Shown in pieces: positions 1 to 11,388 of a DNA stretch of 64,000 nucleotides. The position numbers and the translations under genes are program-made. The stretch's first letter is position 1. Every line of letters starts with the position of its first letter. The notes below the pieces were generated by a model. The model worked only from the letters and a program-made list of their open reading frames with translations, was not told where the DNA came from and ran no database searches. The stretch lies in NCBI GenBank assembly GCA_014529385.2, contig CM043959.1, positions 49,169,928-49,233,927 of the forward strand, in the 5' to 3' direction. Source of the stretch: Adiantum capillus-veneris (lineage: Eukaryota; Streptophyta; Polypodiopsida; Polypodiales; Pteridaceae).

Positions 1-1100
1 CGATAACGCTCAAGCTCTTCAGGAGAGTTTATTTTTGCCTTTATAAACTCCCTTCTCCTTAGCTTTGTTATTGTTGGCGTTGCATTTAAGAGACTTTTGG
101 ACATTGTCCTTCCCCTTAGGCTCGTTATTATAGTCCTTGTTCTCTGTGGACTTAAGATTTCTCTTAGCCCCTTGTTGGAAATTGATTTGTGAAGCCACCA
201 TGGTATGGTGTATGACCGCAGATATGGTGCGTGGTCTTTGTTATTTGACATACTCCGCCATATCTTCAGTTAGACCCGCACAAAATTGTTGTTTTTTCTC
301 TCCAAAATCCATCTTTTTGAAGATAGCGGCTTTGAGATGTAAGTCCCAAAACTTGTCTACATATTTGTGAATAGATTCGTAGGGCTTCGCCATTCGGTGA
401 GTACTTTGTCTTTGGCATTGGTAGCCAAAAATTGCTTCATGATGGAAGCTCTTAAAGCTTTCCATGTTTGTGGAGCTTCACTGTTTGCCCGTAGGCTAGA
501 CCACCATTGACTGACGGACTTTTGAAAATGCATAGCTAGATGGCGTAGCTTAGAGGACTCCGTGAAGCCCTCATCTCCAAACATCGCATCAAATTCTTGA
601 ATGAAGGCCAAGACTTTGTCTGTACCACCAAAGGTGCCATCGTAGGTAAGGAAAGAGATGTTCTTTCCTTCCTTTTTAAACTTTTTGAGCTTGGACGACC
701 TCTTCCACGCGGCGTAGGATTTCCTATGTCCTCTTATTTTTGGTGGTTCGAAAGTTACACCGTCACTTTCTTCAGAGGAGGAAGAATTTGAGTAGGATGG
801 ATAAGAGGGTGACCTCTTTCTTGCCTTTTTCTTCCCTTGTTCCTCCTTGTCTGCACCATCACTTTCTTCATAAGAGGAAGAGGATAAAGAAGATGGAGAA
901 GTGGGTGACCTCTTTCTCGGCTTTTTCTTCCCTTGTTTTCTCCTGTCCCTCTTTGAATTATGGTGTGGAGAAGTTTGGGATGGTCTTCTCCATTTAGGGG
1001 GGGATGGAGAGCGTTTTGCCAGCCATCTTCGTGGAGCCATCTCTGTCGAGGTGACAAGAGACTCACTTATTTCTCGTTCTTTTGGTGGGGACTCTACCAT
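1..1100 (-). pseudogene. Ty3/gypsy gag, broken, running off the left edge
   Basis: This is the capsid (gag) gene of a Ty3/gypsy retrotransposon. The first 247 codons from 1100 hold a basic, Ser-rich N-terminus (three KKxRKRSP-like blocks) and then the retrotransposon gag domain, with key stretches FLTYDGTFGGTDKVLAF, LRHLAMHFQKSVSQWW and IMKQFL. A frameshift near 400 moves the continuation (KYVDKFWDLHLKAAIF, then KKQQFCAGLTEDMAEYV) into another minus-strand frame, and a Lys/Asn-rich tail continues in a third frame to position 19. At least two frameshifts make it a pseudogene. The domain order and YDGxFGGTDK motif resemble plant gypsy gags of chromovirus type; that subgroup is inferred. Protease and pol would lie left of the window. 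Confidence 0.8.
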
Positions 1101-1827
1101 TGAAACTTGAGTTCTCCTTTAAGAAGGAGATGCGTCGTCAAGTAGTAGATTTTTGAGCCCTTCGTACGGATCCTCTTCTTCTTCCCTAATCAGAGAGAGG
1201 CCTCTTTTGGAAGTCTCACAACGAGTCTTCCTAGGTACTCTCTCTTCTTGGTGCGGAGTTTGGAGAATCCCATGAGCACGTAGCTACCATTGGACTTCAC
1301 TTTGGAGGGATGGATTTCCTAGAAACAAGGTAGTTAACAAGCATAGGGGCATCATTAGTAGCCTATTCATTAGCAAACTCAAAGCTATCAACATTAATGT
1401 CACTCTCTTTACTATTGTCAGCCATTCTAAAAACTTTTAGGTGTAAAATATTTTAGGTGTACTTTGGCACTTCAAGCCCTAGTTTCTACTCCTCTTAACC
1501 CCTTTAGAAAAGCACTCAAGCTCCTATACCCGTGGCTCAAATATCATTAATTGCAAGGAATAGAAGAGAGGGTCTTTCAATACCAAAACAGTCTGGCTCC
1601 TATCAAGCTTCTAATAGCTCAATAGTGGTTAAGCCCTAGGCAAGCCCTGTAGGACTTCACTATTAAGAGCATAGCTCTCGACGGTGATGTCCCGTTATCT
1701 CCACGAAGTAAGCGCGCTGCAAGGCTGAAAAATCCCTATTCTACTTACTCAATTGCAATTAATAATACCAACCATTTATAGTTAGCTTGAGCACCTCTCT
1801 TCTTGAGCAAGAAAAGAGAAACCTTGT
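1101..1827 (-). other. Untranslated leader of the gypsy element, no gene
   Basis: About 730 bases lie between the gag ATG (1100) and the candidate primer-binding site. I see no coding continuity on either strand. It is best read as the element's 5' leader. Confidence 0.4.
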
Positions 1828-1839
1828 GCTCTAATACCA
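1828..1839 (-). other. Primer-binding site, initiator-Met type (one mismatch)
   Basis: The minus strand reads TGGTATTAGAGC. It differs at one base from TGGTATCAGAGC, the usual plant retrotransposon primer-binding site complementary to initiator methionine tRNA. A possible LTR terminus (TG at 1841) follows one base away, as expected for the end of a minus-strand 5' LTR. Confidence 0.6.
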
Positions 1840-1840
1840 A

Positions 1841-3045
1841 TGTGATATTTAATGGCCTAGTAACTTGTGTAGCGGAAAATAACATAGACATAGTGAGCAT
1901 TTCATTAGAATAGATTCCTAATGAGCATAGCAAGAGTGCTTGGATGGAGAGAGCAACAAAATCATAACACCTAGTTAGATAGGCATGAACAATACTTCAA
2001 AAAGAGAGAGAAATTAAGCTATTGACAACAGTTGAGGACCAGATTTACATGGAGCCGGTCCCCCCTCCAAAAGGCTTTGTATTATAGGTTTCCCCAATCA
2101 AGGGAGACATTTTATAATACAATACTTTGTGTTCCTTCAATAACTTTCTGGTGCAATGAAGATGGAAGCTCAATCACCAAGCTCACACTTATAAAACACA
2201 ACATCAATTCCCTCACAATCTCAGACCCAAGACCTCACACACCTTCGAAGATGGTGAGAGCTAGCGGGGTATGAGAGTAGATCGAGAGCAAGAAGGGAGT
2301 ATTCTTACGAGAAATAAGTATATCTTCTCACATAATCACTCATAGAATCTTAGCATAGCTTAGTACTTAGCATGGTAGAGAAGATGAGTATGCATTGGAG
2401 CTTGGCTCTTGGTTGGATTTGCACCACAAAGCCAAGAGTTGTTGGTGTAGGCCTCCCTTCTCACAAGCTTGGAGTAGAAGATGAGCTTTCCATTTAATCT
2501 TGAGAAGTAGAGAGAGTACTCTTTTCTTCACACATGAGATTGTGTGAGTGTGTGTGTGTGTGTGATAATGCCTTCCCAAAATCAGCCCCCTCTCTCTCTT
2601 GGTCGACCCCTCTTGGTTTTTACTCATGTTGGAATCCCATTGGACCCTGCAAAGTTTAGCCAATGATAATTTAGAAGCATAAGTGATAGCCTTCTGACAT
2701 GTGTCCCCCTTTCCCCTTTTGGTGAGAGCTTTAGGTAATTAAATAATGCAATTAAATTCTCATTGGACCCCTTAGTCTTCTAGCCAGCAGGAATCAAGCA
2801 AGCCATTGGGTTGTTGAATGCTCATTGGACCCCTTGGGAGAATTTCCAATAGTCTTCTAGAGAGCTTAATTTCTATTGGTTCTTTTATCAAGTGTTTTAA
2901 AATGAATTAAACTAAATGTACGCTAGCCTAATTCTCATTGGTCCACCTCTATGGTCATCCAATAGGATTTGTCTACGCCTTGGGGGCAATTGGGCTAGGG
3001 AACTAACACGTGTCCCCTATTCCGTTTGTGGAAAGGGAGCTTGCT

Positions 3046-3139
<94 letters not shown>

Positions 3140-3480
3140 TTTCTCTCTCATCCCCTACTAAAAGGGCTCGCCCCCTCCAAGATAGGGATGTGGGAAGACT
3201 TTTGAGTCTTCCAACAAGCATCCAATATGCCCTAGGTTTTGACCATTGGACCTAACCTTTGAATTTTGGGACCTTAGCATTTTGCAAGTCTTAATGGGCT
3301 GAGCCTTAGGGTCTTTGAAGCCTATTGTTTCACATTGCTCTTTTGAAGATGGCCCCCCCTTTGGATCCCTATTTTCCCTCCTTTGAATCCCTACTGTGAC
3401 CGGTCTGCCAGCTTAACCAATATTCTAACTTTTTCTCCCCGGGTACTTCCCCATATTAAATAATCAGTTTAACATGAGAA
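1841..3480 (-). repeat. Probable 5' LTR of the left-edge gypsy element, outer end uncertain
   Basis: The segment starts next to the primer-binding site and is non-coding. It contains several copies of CATTGGACCCC-like sequence (near 2635, 2763, 2823, 2936 and 3243), which suggests internal duplication. It also holds a short (GT)n near 2546-2564 and the long (GT)n at 3049. The partner LTR lies outside the window, so the outer boundary is a guess and could be several hundred bases off. Confidence 0.4.
3049..3137. repeat. (GT)n microsatellite, about 44 units, uninterrupted
   Basis: A pure GT dinucleotide run of 89 bases lies inside the probable LTR. The His/Thr-rich open frames here are translations of the repeat. 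Confidence 0.97.
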
Positions 3481-3495
3481 AATCATTTAGGAGAA

Positions 3496-3831
3496 TTAGA
3501 TATTAGTTATTATGACATCGTTGAGCCGTTCTTCTACTAAGGCATGATAGCCATCAAGATAGATTTGTAGATTATTTATGAGGAGAGCTTGTGCTTGTAC
3601 AAGCACTTTTTTGCAATTCAGTTGGTATCCTATGTTAAGTGTGGCAAACCTAGCATTGAGAAGGGCTTGAGCTTGTGTATCCTCTAGGGTTAGCTTGGGT
3701 GGCTTCATACATAAGCTATTAGGTGATCTTTGATTACTAAGTAAATCATTGAGGTGATTAAGGAAGCTTTTAGCTTTTCCTAGTTTACTATGTAGCTTCT
3801 TATATTCCAAGAGGGAGTTGGAAATAATCAC
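3496..3831 (-). CDS. Unrecognised 111-codon reading frame
   Basis: An open frame on the minus strand is rich in Leu and Asn, with heptad-like spacing of Leu (LLEYKKLHSKLGKAKSFL) that could form a short helical bundle. I recognise no domain. It lies between the probable LTR and the palindromic tandem array, with no visible promoter. It could be a remnant of a retroelement gag-like helical region or a chance open frame, and I lean towards chance or relic. Confidence 0.18.
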   Translation of the reverse strand: MIISNSLLEYKKLHSKLGKAKSFLNHLNDLLSNQRSPNSLCMKPPKLTLEDTQAQALLNARFATLNIGYQLNCKKVLVQAQALLINNLQIYLDGYHALVEERLNDVIITNI

Positions 3832-3839
3832 CTCAAAAG

Positions 3840-5646
3840 CTCGTGGTTGTTTGAGATGTGGAAGCCCGCAAGCTTTATTCCTAGCTTAACTTGACTCAAT
3901 TCGGAGTTGTCTATCAAAAGTTAGAGCACTTTTAGTGAACTGCACTTGAAATAGCACTCAAGACAGTCTCAAGACCAGAACACGAAAACTTTGGCTTGTA
4001 TCTTGGCCTCTCGAAGGTATTTTTAGCTCAAACTTGAGATTTGGGATGTCCTCAAGTATGATTACAAAATCACCAAGTCAGATACCCCCACTATGCTGAG
4101 GTACATGGATAGCAGTCCATGTTCCTCTGTCAAAAAAAAAAAATCAAATTTTTCCAAATTTTTGATTGTGAGTAGACAAGGTCATGTGCAGGCTCTGTAC
4201 CAATTTTCATCAAATTCTGAGGTTGAGGTACATGGATCGCAATCCATGTTCAACCACATTTGGACTTGATCTCTTGGCAGCTTGTTACACTATGTCCACA
4301 AGCTAAATCTCAAATCTTTTTGGATTTGGACTTGGCTTGATAGGTCAAATGGCCAACATTAGGTCTGCACAGCGATTTTCTGTCTATCACCTGTTTTGCT
4401 CTCTTTTGACCCAAATTTGTTCATTTTTTTTCAAAATAGGACTTGGGGGGATATGTTTCCTTCTATATGCACTATTGATCTAAAAAGTTTTAGGCCAAGT
4501 TGTCACTATGGGTACATGGATTGCAATCCATGTTTGAAGCCCAAATTGACTTTTTTTGGTACCATCAAAATCAGCATGATTCGGAGGTCCTATGGTATCA
4601 AAATGTTTGAAAATGGACCTATGGATTGAAAATTAGGTCAATTCTGGCACTTGCACAGAGTACTTGGCAGTTATGGGCTTTTGGTCTGTTTTTTTATATC
4701 CAAACTCAGTTTTGAGAAGACCACTAGATTCCTTGTGATGTCCTCTAGCTATGGTGCAAATATGGTATCAGTCTGTGACAAAGGAACATGGATCGCGATC
4801 CATGTACCTATGTGTCATATTGCACTAAAACTTGGCACACAGCTTCCCCTTGGTCTCTTGATGCTAGCTATGTGGTTCTTGTTTGATTTGGACTTGTTTA
4901 GGCCAGGCAAAAGTCAATCACTCAGTCTGTTTTAGGGTCTTCCTTTTTGAACAGTTTTTTGCCCTTTCCACCCCACTTTTTGAACTTTTTTGACAAAAAT
5001 TATTTGGGGACTTTTGTTCACAATGGTCTCTGCTATACAGGCTGGAAAAGTTTCTATCCAAAAAAAAATCAAGAGTACATGGATCGCGATCCATGTTCCA
5101 ACACTTTTGGACTTAATCTTTAGTGTGCTGATCGCTTATGATGTTTGTAGCTTGCTCCACAAATCTTTTTGAATTTGAATCAGTTTTGCCCTAGCAAAAC
5201 TGACTTCTATAGTTTGATGTAGCAGTTTTGACAATGTTCTATTTTTGGCTCTTTTGATCACTTTTTACAACTTTTTTGCATATGGTTCTTTTGCGAAAGT
5301 TGTTCCAAATGGTACCCGCTATCTACTGATCTAGTTCTTGTGCAGAATTTCAAAAAAGGTACATGGATCATGATCCATGTTTTGAAGCCAAAATGACTTT
5401 TCTTGGTATCATTGGGATCAACATGTTTACTAGATGCTATGGTATCAAAAAAAATTGGATTTGGACTAGTTTTTGTCATTCAAAAGCAAGTTCTTATGTA
5501 TGTCCTACGATTTTTAGGAATTTTGGTGTTTGGATCAACGTTTTTCAATTTTTGGCTATGGTCCCTTTTGGCAAAGTTGTTCCACTCGTTATCAGGGATG
5601 TACTTGTCAAATATCAACCCAAAATATCAAAAGGTACATGGATCGC
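3840..5646. repeat. Tandem array, period about 281 bp, palindrome in each unit (left part)
   Basis: A 20-bp palindrome, best form ACATGGATCGCGATCCATGT, starts at 4103, 4230, 4514, 4786, 5077, 5361 and 5636. From 4230 onward the spacings are 284, 272, 291, 284 and 275 bp. Between palindromes the units share diverged blocks, such as a CACAAATC-TTTTTGAATTTGGA motif (near 4300 and 5156) and a block around AAGTTGTTCCAAATGGT. The 4786 and 5077 copies are perfect palindromes; others differ by one to three bases. The array is cut at 5646 by a copia element and resumes at 9746. No gene is supported here. Confidence 0.85.
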
Positions 5647-5873
5647 TATTGGAATTAGGGTTGTAGAGAAACGCACACAGCTTGGAGAAGACGAAGGAAG
5701 CTCAAGGCACACAATAAAGAGTGTATTACTTAGTGTGCAATGGAAAGATAGATAGTCCTAGAGTGATGTGCTTATATACAATGCTTGGGGGGAAAAACCT
5801 CCTAAAGAGGGAAAAAATGCTCCGGCAGTCCTAGTGCGTTCACACACATCACTACCACATGTATATGGTAACA
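5647..5873 (-). repeat. 3' LTR of the copia element
   Basis: This 227-bp copy pairs with 9519-9745. Its outer terminus reads TA where the other LTR has TG, a G-to-A change. Its inner end is GGTAACA. Confidence 0.93.
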
Positions 5874-5884
5874 AATCCCCTCTG
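5874..5884 (-). other. Polypurine tract of the copia element
   Basis: The minus strand reads CAGAGGGGATT immediately before the 3' LTR, the expected site for plus-strand DNA priming. Confidence 0.7.
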
Positions 5885-5948
5885 GAGTGATGCGGTGAAT
5901 GAGAGCTGGCACATGAGTAAAGGGAAGTTCCATGCCCTGAGGACATGA

Positions 5949-8900
5949 TCAATCCACAAAGGGGAGTAAGCCCAAAACTTTGCGGAAAGCTTCAAGCTTC
6001 TCACGAGACAATGCCTTTGTGAAAAGATCTGCAAGGTTGTCCTGTGTTGGCACATAAGCCAAGTTGATCTCTCCTATTGAGAGCCTCTCCCTGACATAGT
6101 GGTAATGACCTCAATGTGCTTTGTGCGAGCATGAAAACTCGGTTCCTCGCAACTGCCAATGCGCTCTGAGTGTCAGTGTAGATAGTGTTGGCAGTGTCCT
6201 GTCCAATACCCAAATCAACCATAAGGCGTCTGAGCCATACACACTCAACCGTAGCTGTGAAGACTGCCCTGTACTCAGCCTCACAACTCGAAGTGGCCAC
6301 AGTAGGTTGCTTCTTACTCAACCATGATATACATGAATTGCCAAGCATGAAACAAAAACCACTTGTGGACACTCGCGAGTCAAAACAACCAGCCCAATCT
6401 GAGTCCGAAAAAGCATGTAAGTCTGGCGGCAATGATCCCCCCTTGGGATAAAACAAGCCAAGATGTAAAGTGCCACTAAGGTAGCAAAAAATCCTCTTGA
6501 CAGCCTGCCAATGCTTAGACCCTGAGCTATGCATAAATCTGCTGACTTGTGAGACTGCAAACTGAATATCCGTCCTTGTGTTGCATACATAAATGAGACA
6601 GCCAACAGCATTTTGATAAAGAGTGACATCAGCAGGATTGCCAGCATCATGTAGACTCAACTTCAAACCTGTTTCCATGGGAGTGGCAATAGATTTGCAA
6701 TCCTTAAGTCCAAACTTACATAGCAATGTCTCTATGTAATTTTTCTGACACAAGGCAATACCACCATCACAGTGCTTAAACTGTATACCCAAGTAATGAT
6801 GCAATAGCCCCAAATCTTTCATCTTGAAAGTAGCATTCAAATCAGCCTTAAATTCAGCATTATGTCTCTCATTTGGTCCAGTGATCAGTAAATCATCGAC
6901 GTAAAGAACCACAATGAGAAGTACATCACCCTCACACTTTACATACAATGTGCTTTTTGTTGGACTGTTACAAAAGCCTCGTTTGACCAAATGAGTGTCA
7001 GCTTTCTCATACCAAGCACGAGGAGATTGCTTCAACCCATACAAAGCCTTCTTACATCTTCACACTTTGTCCTCTTGTCCTCTTATGACAAAACCGCAAG
7101 GCTGCGTTACATAAACTTCCTCAAATATGTCACCACTCAAGAAAGTAGTAACAATGTCTGATTGATGTACATTCCAACCAAAATGAGCTGCCAATGCACA
7201 TAGAAAACGCAAAGTAGTCATACGACAAGTGGGAGCAAAAGTCTCTTCATAATCTATGCTCCCACGACTAGCCAGAAATGCATTGAATTCATGAAACATA
7301 TACTCCCCTCCTCAATCGGAACGGAGGGTGCCCATAGTACATTTTGAGACATTTTCAGCCATAGCCAGAAATTGTTTGAAGCACATAAAAACTTCGGACT
7401 TCGCTTTAAGCGGAAATACCCATGCATACCTGGAGTAATCATCAATGAAAGTCACGAAGTAAAGGTAATTGCCCAAGGACGGAGTTTGCATGGGCACACA
7501 AACATCACTATGCACAACCTGCATGTGGCCCGAACTGAACCATCCTTTGGAAACTTAGAACGTTGCATCTTACCCAAAATAGAGCCTTCACAAACATGTT
7601 TGACAGGTGCTTCAAGAGGCGGCAAAGAAGCAACCATATCAGATTTCTGCAAACGCAGCAACAACTGGCAAAATTCAGATGACCAAAACGTGCATGCCAA
7701 AGTTTTGCATGTGAAATAGCCCTTGAATCTGCAACAGCATTTGTAAAATTTTGTCCACACTTTTCATACAAAGTGAGCTTATACAGCCCATGGCACAAAA
7801 GGCCAGCTGCAACAATTTCATCACCAAAACTGAGATCATGAACTGTACATCTGTCATCCACAAATTTGACTTCAAGTCCAACTCTAGCAAGTGCGGATAT
7901 AGACAAAAGATTCTTCTTGATCCCAGGTACATAAAGTGCATCATCAAGTGTGAAAGAACTCCCATTAGCAGCAGTAAGCACAATCTTTCCAACTCCCTTA
8001 ACCGGATAAGAAGCATTGTTGGTACAAGTGACTGAATTCCCATGAGGGACAGACTCGAGAGAGGTGAACAATTCACGATGTGAGGTAATGTGCTTTGTAG
8101 CACCACTGTCGAAATACCACACATGTGAATCTGCAGCAACTAACAAGCATGCATCATGGACAGCAGGATTGTAAGTGCACTCTGCGCTAAAAGCCCATTC
8201 TGCATCAACATCAGCATTACAGTCTCCTTTCATAGAAGACTCAACAATGGCTGCATTTGTAGTGGAACCAGCATTTGCAGTGGAACCACCCTCTTTCTTC
8301 TTAGTCTCTTTGGCCTTCAACTTAGGACACAACTTGATCAAGTGATCATTAGCTTTATAATAATGGCAACGCATCTTCTTTTTTTCCTTATCACCAGAAT
8401 TGCCAGACGAAGTGCTGTCAGCAAAAGCATTGGCAGCAGCATCATAAGGAGTGGCTACATTGATGTTACCACCCTTTCTTTGAGAAGCAATAAAAGCTTG
8501 TTCAACTGCACACTGGCTAGTCCTGTTTTTTCTGGAAAGTGACTCTTGCAACAGCAATGTGCATAATGCATCAAAATTGACAACTTCTGGATTTCCTTGG
8601 GTCATAAGTCTCCAAGTACTAGCAAAAGTCTGGTAAGAATCTGGTAAGGCATCAAGAACAGTCTGCACAAGGGAATTGTCTGAAATGACTTCACCTATAG
8701 AAATAAGTTGCTCATTGATATCCTTGACACCAGCAAGAAAAGTGTCCATATCATCTTCCTCATGCATAATCTTCGACTCCAGCTCTTTACGTAGCAAAGC
8801 AATTTTAGCCTCATCGCGGCTTGCATAAAGACCTGCTAGAATATCCCAAGCCTGTTTTGCAGATTTTGCTAAACGGATGTGAGAAACAATGGTGCGCTTC

Positions 8901-9191
8901 ATAGACAACGCAATCAATGCATGAGCCTACACATCCTTTACATCCCAACGAGCTTGTTCTATCATAGGCAAAACAACTCTAATAGCAGCAATCCTTGCAG
9001 AAAGACCTGCAACATCCTCAACATCGCCTACATCCTCAGAACCAGGACGTACATCAATGCCTTGCACAATATTCCAGACGCCCTTTGACAAGAACGTATT
9101 GCATCATATAAAACCACATAGGGTAATTGTCCCCATCCAACCTGTCCTCAGCAGCGAACATCTTGAACACATATGTGTTGTTGTCAACCAT
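5949..9191 (-). pseudogene. Copia gag-pol polyprotein, frameshifted and deleted
   Basis: Start ATG at 9191 (MVDNNT), with LDGDNYPMWFYMM shortly after it. Domains in order are: UBN2-type gag (8917-8500); zinc knuckle near 8365, in which the second Cys is Tyr (CHYYKANDHLIKLC); aspartic protease with DSGA near 8105; GAG-pre-integrase (LWHARFGHLNF, near 7700); integrase core start (VHSDV and FIDDYSRY, near 7450-7520); a stop in the SDRGGEY motif near 7318; a deletion junction near 7260; reverse transcriptase from IDYEETFAP; stop near 7057; YGLKQSPRAW; YVDD near 6900; and copia RNase H (DSDWAG, CEAEYRA). A frameshift near 6140 precedes a normal-looking terminus ending LPFVD at 5949. The missing piece covers the integrase C-terminal half and the reverse transcriptase N-terminus, so the element cannot move by itself. 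Confidence 0.92.
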
Positions 9192-9504
9192 GATAAATGT
9201 TGCACCTAAGTAAAAACTGCCCGAAAATAGGAGAAACGGAGCGGGAATAACACGTGCTATATAGCACAAACTGTAGAAGATTGTAAGGCACCTGTTATGC
9301 AGAAAATCAGCACTGACAAAAATTTTACACAAAATGACGTAATTGTCTGTGCAGACCTGCCTGTAGTGGAAACGGAGGTTGAAATGAGCCCAAATCAAAA
9401 ATATATGTCGACCTGCGAACGCTCGCCAAACCTCACTGTAATCGGAGAAAGTGAGCAGGCGTGTGCTGGAGCAGCTCGCGACTAAGCCCGGGAGGACGTA
9501 ACCT

Positions 9505-9516
9505 GCTCTGATACCA
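9505..9516 (-). other. Primer-binding site of the copia element
   Basis: The minus strand reads TGGTATCAGAGC, exactly the site complementary to initiator methionine tRNA. It begins two bases after the 5' LTR. Confidence 0.95.
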
Positions 9517-9518
9517 TT

Positions 9519-9745
9519 TGTTGGAATTAGGGTTGCAGAGAAACGCACACAGCTTGGAGGAGATGAAGGAAGCTCAAGGCACACAATACAGAGTGTATTA
9601 CTTAGTGTGCAATGGAAAGATAGATAGCCCTAGAGTGATGGGCATGTATACAATGCTCGGGGAAAAAAACCTCCTAAAGAGGGAAAAAATGCCCCGGTGC
9701 TCCTAGTGTGTTCACAAACATCACTACCACATGTATATGGTAACA
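9519..9745 (-). repeat. 5' LTR of the copia element
   Basis: This 227-bp LTR has intact TG...CA termini (TGTTGGAATT and GGTAACA in plus-strand reading). It should carry the element's promoter on the minus strand. Confidence 0.94.
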
Positions 9746-10250
9746 ATTGCAATCCATGTTTGGCAGCATTTTTTCATGAATTTTGTTCTGCAGGTTCTCT
9801 ATCCCCTGTAGAAGCCAAATCTCACCCCTTTTTGAATTTGGATCCCAAAAAGTTAAAAATTTTTAAATTTTATGTTTGCAATGCCTGTTTTGTTGTTTTT
9901 ACGCCAACACCCAATTCTGATGTGATTTTTTGGTTTTTCTTTCAAGCAAACTTGATCAAATCAGTTTCCCAATGATGTACAATGTCACTGATCACTTTTT
10001 CGCAAAAATGGTCTCTGTGGTACATGGGTGACCCTCCACAGAATCTTGTCAAACTTTCGAGATTGCTTCTAAAGAGTCTGTTGATGCCCTTGATCCACAA
10101 ATTTTTGAATTTGGATCACTTTTGAGGTCTCTACCATCAAATTTTTAGAATTTCAGAGTGATGATCATTTCGGCCAAAATATGGTTTTCACCCTTTTTTC
10201 CCGCAATCTTTTAGCCCAAATTTGATGGTGATAATTTCTACTTACCCTAC
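9746..10250. repeat. Tandem array, right part after the copia insertion
   Basis: The right half of the interrupted palindrome (GCAATCCATGT, 9749-9759) opens this part. A decayed palindrome begins at 10022 (ACATGGGTGACCCTCCACAG). Removing the copia element and one target duplication puts it 282 bp after the copy at 5636, in step with the array. The shared CACAAATTTTTGAATTTGGATC block recurs near 9825 and 10095. No gene is seen. Confidence 0.75.
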
Positions 10251-10984
10251 CACTAAGTACTGAAATGAAACATGAAACAAAAATAAACAGAACGGTACAA
10301 AATAAAGTCGAAACGAAAACTGGAACAGCACTCTGAAAGCATAGAGAAAATCAGAGAATGAAATGCTTTTGGCTATCGGACTCACAACCCTCTTTACCTC
10401 TCGAGAATAGATTTAGTAAGTCCTCGACTTCTAAACTCTATCAAGCACTAAACCACGTGTCTAGATGCTTCACTGATAATGTGTAAATGGAATGAAGAGA
10501 CAAATCTTCAGAAAAAGACGCTCTAAATACGCAGTAGGTCACTCACCATTTAAGGATCACAGACTCGTAGTCGTAAATCACAGTAAAACTGACAATGCTT
10601 ACACTTAATTGAAAGAGCAAAGAAAGAGGAACACAATGCAAGTTTCAAAACTGAAAACGGATTACCCAATCAATAGCTGCGATGATTACAAGTTGGAGCT
10701 TCGTAGTTGCTTGAGCGTACATACAGCAGAGCTCTTTTCTTCTCTAAAGATAAGCCTCCTTTTCACATTAAAGTTATTGACCTTTATACCTAGGGCTTTT
10801 TAAATGGCCAATGGTCGACTCACATGGGCCTGTACAAATATCATTACAATATTACAACTCAAGGAATCAGGATTTAGACAGAGTATTACTACACTAGCTT
10901 CGGAAAACTAATAGAGTACAAATGTGATGTCTGACTACGTGTCCGATCAATTGGGCGCCCGTTCGATCTGTCTCTTAACAGGCG
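10251..10984. other. Intergenic, no gene seen
   Basis: AT-rich sequence with no recognisable coding domain. The end near 10970 (TCTCTTAACA) could be an LTR terminus, but I found no partner. Confidence 0.5.
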
Positions 10985-11208
10985 GTGAAGTCAGCAGTTG
11001 CTCCGAATTTCTTGTTGCTCGATGTCGTCGTGCCGAGCCGAATTGTAGCAGAGGATTATAGGATGTTTGTAGATGATTTTTTAACCCTAATTGAAGCAAA
11101 CCATAGACAATTTCTGTGTCGTTTCTTCCCCTTTTCCCCGTTCTTCTCTTTGCTTTGTTCTAATCGTCTGGTGCCGGTGTTTGAGATGTGCGTGCCTCCT
11201 CGGGCCTA

Positions 11209-11242
11209 TGTGTGTGTGTGTGTGTGTGTGGGGGGGGGGGGG
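11209..11242. repeat. (TG)n followed by a G run
   Basis: A short TG repeat passes into about 13 G residues and then (GAA)n-like sequence. The open frame crossing it (10985-11455) encodes CVCVCV-GGGG-KKKKK from this repeat and is not supported as a gene. Confidence 0.9.
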
Positions 11243-11299
11243 AAGAAGAAGAAGAAGGAAGAGAATTTTAACGTTGTAGGAATCTATCCCAAGAGACCT

Positions 11300-11388
11300 C
11301 AAAGATCTATCCGACAAGAGTTGAACTCAAGACATGTTATTCAAGAGGGAAATGGCATAACCAATCTACCACACTTGGGTGATGTGAT
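11300..11388 (-). repeat. Possible tRNA-derived SINE head
   Basis: On the minus strand a TGGTAGATTGG block (A-box-like) is followed about 45 bases later by GAGTTCAACTC (B-box-like). The arrangement resembles an internal Pol III promoter of a tRNA-derived SINE. No second copy or target duplication was found, so this is tentative. Confidence 0.3.

Larger units (their letters stand above)
5647..9745 (-). mobile_element. Ty1/copia retrotransposon, internally deleted, complete ends
   Basis: The element is 4,099 bp with two 227-bp LTRs, an initiator-Met primer-binding site and a polypurine tract. It is flanked by five-base target duplications ATCGC (5642-5646) and ATTGC (9746-9750), which differ by one C/T transition. 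Its direction is right to left. Plant copia elements are usually about 5 kb. The shortfall is explained by a deletion in pol near 7260, where integrase joins directly to the middle of reverse transcriptase. The insertion lies at the centre of a palindrome in the surrounding array. By hand count the LTRs differ at about 20 of 227 positions, so the insertion is not recent. Confidence 0.93.

Noticed and set aside
4396-5755. Several plus-strand frames in the palindromic array
   Set aside because: Each unit yields similar frames with no conserved domain; they come from the tandem repeat.
4103-10041. A CRISPR-like reading of the regularly spaced palindromes
   Set aside because: Spacers of 250 bp or more are themselves diverged copies of each other, the genome is a plant's, and no cas genes exist.
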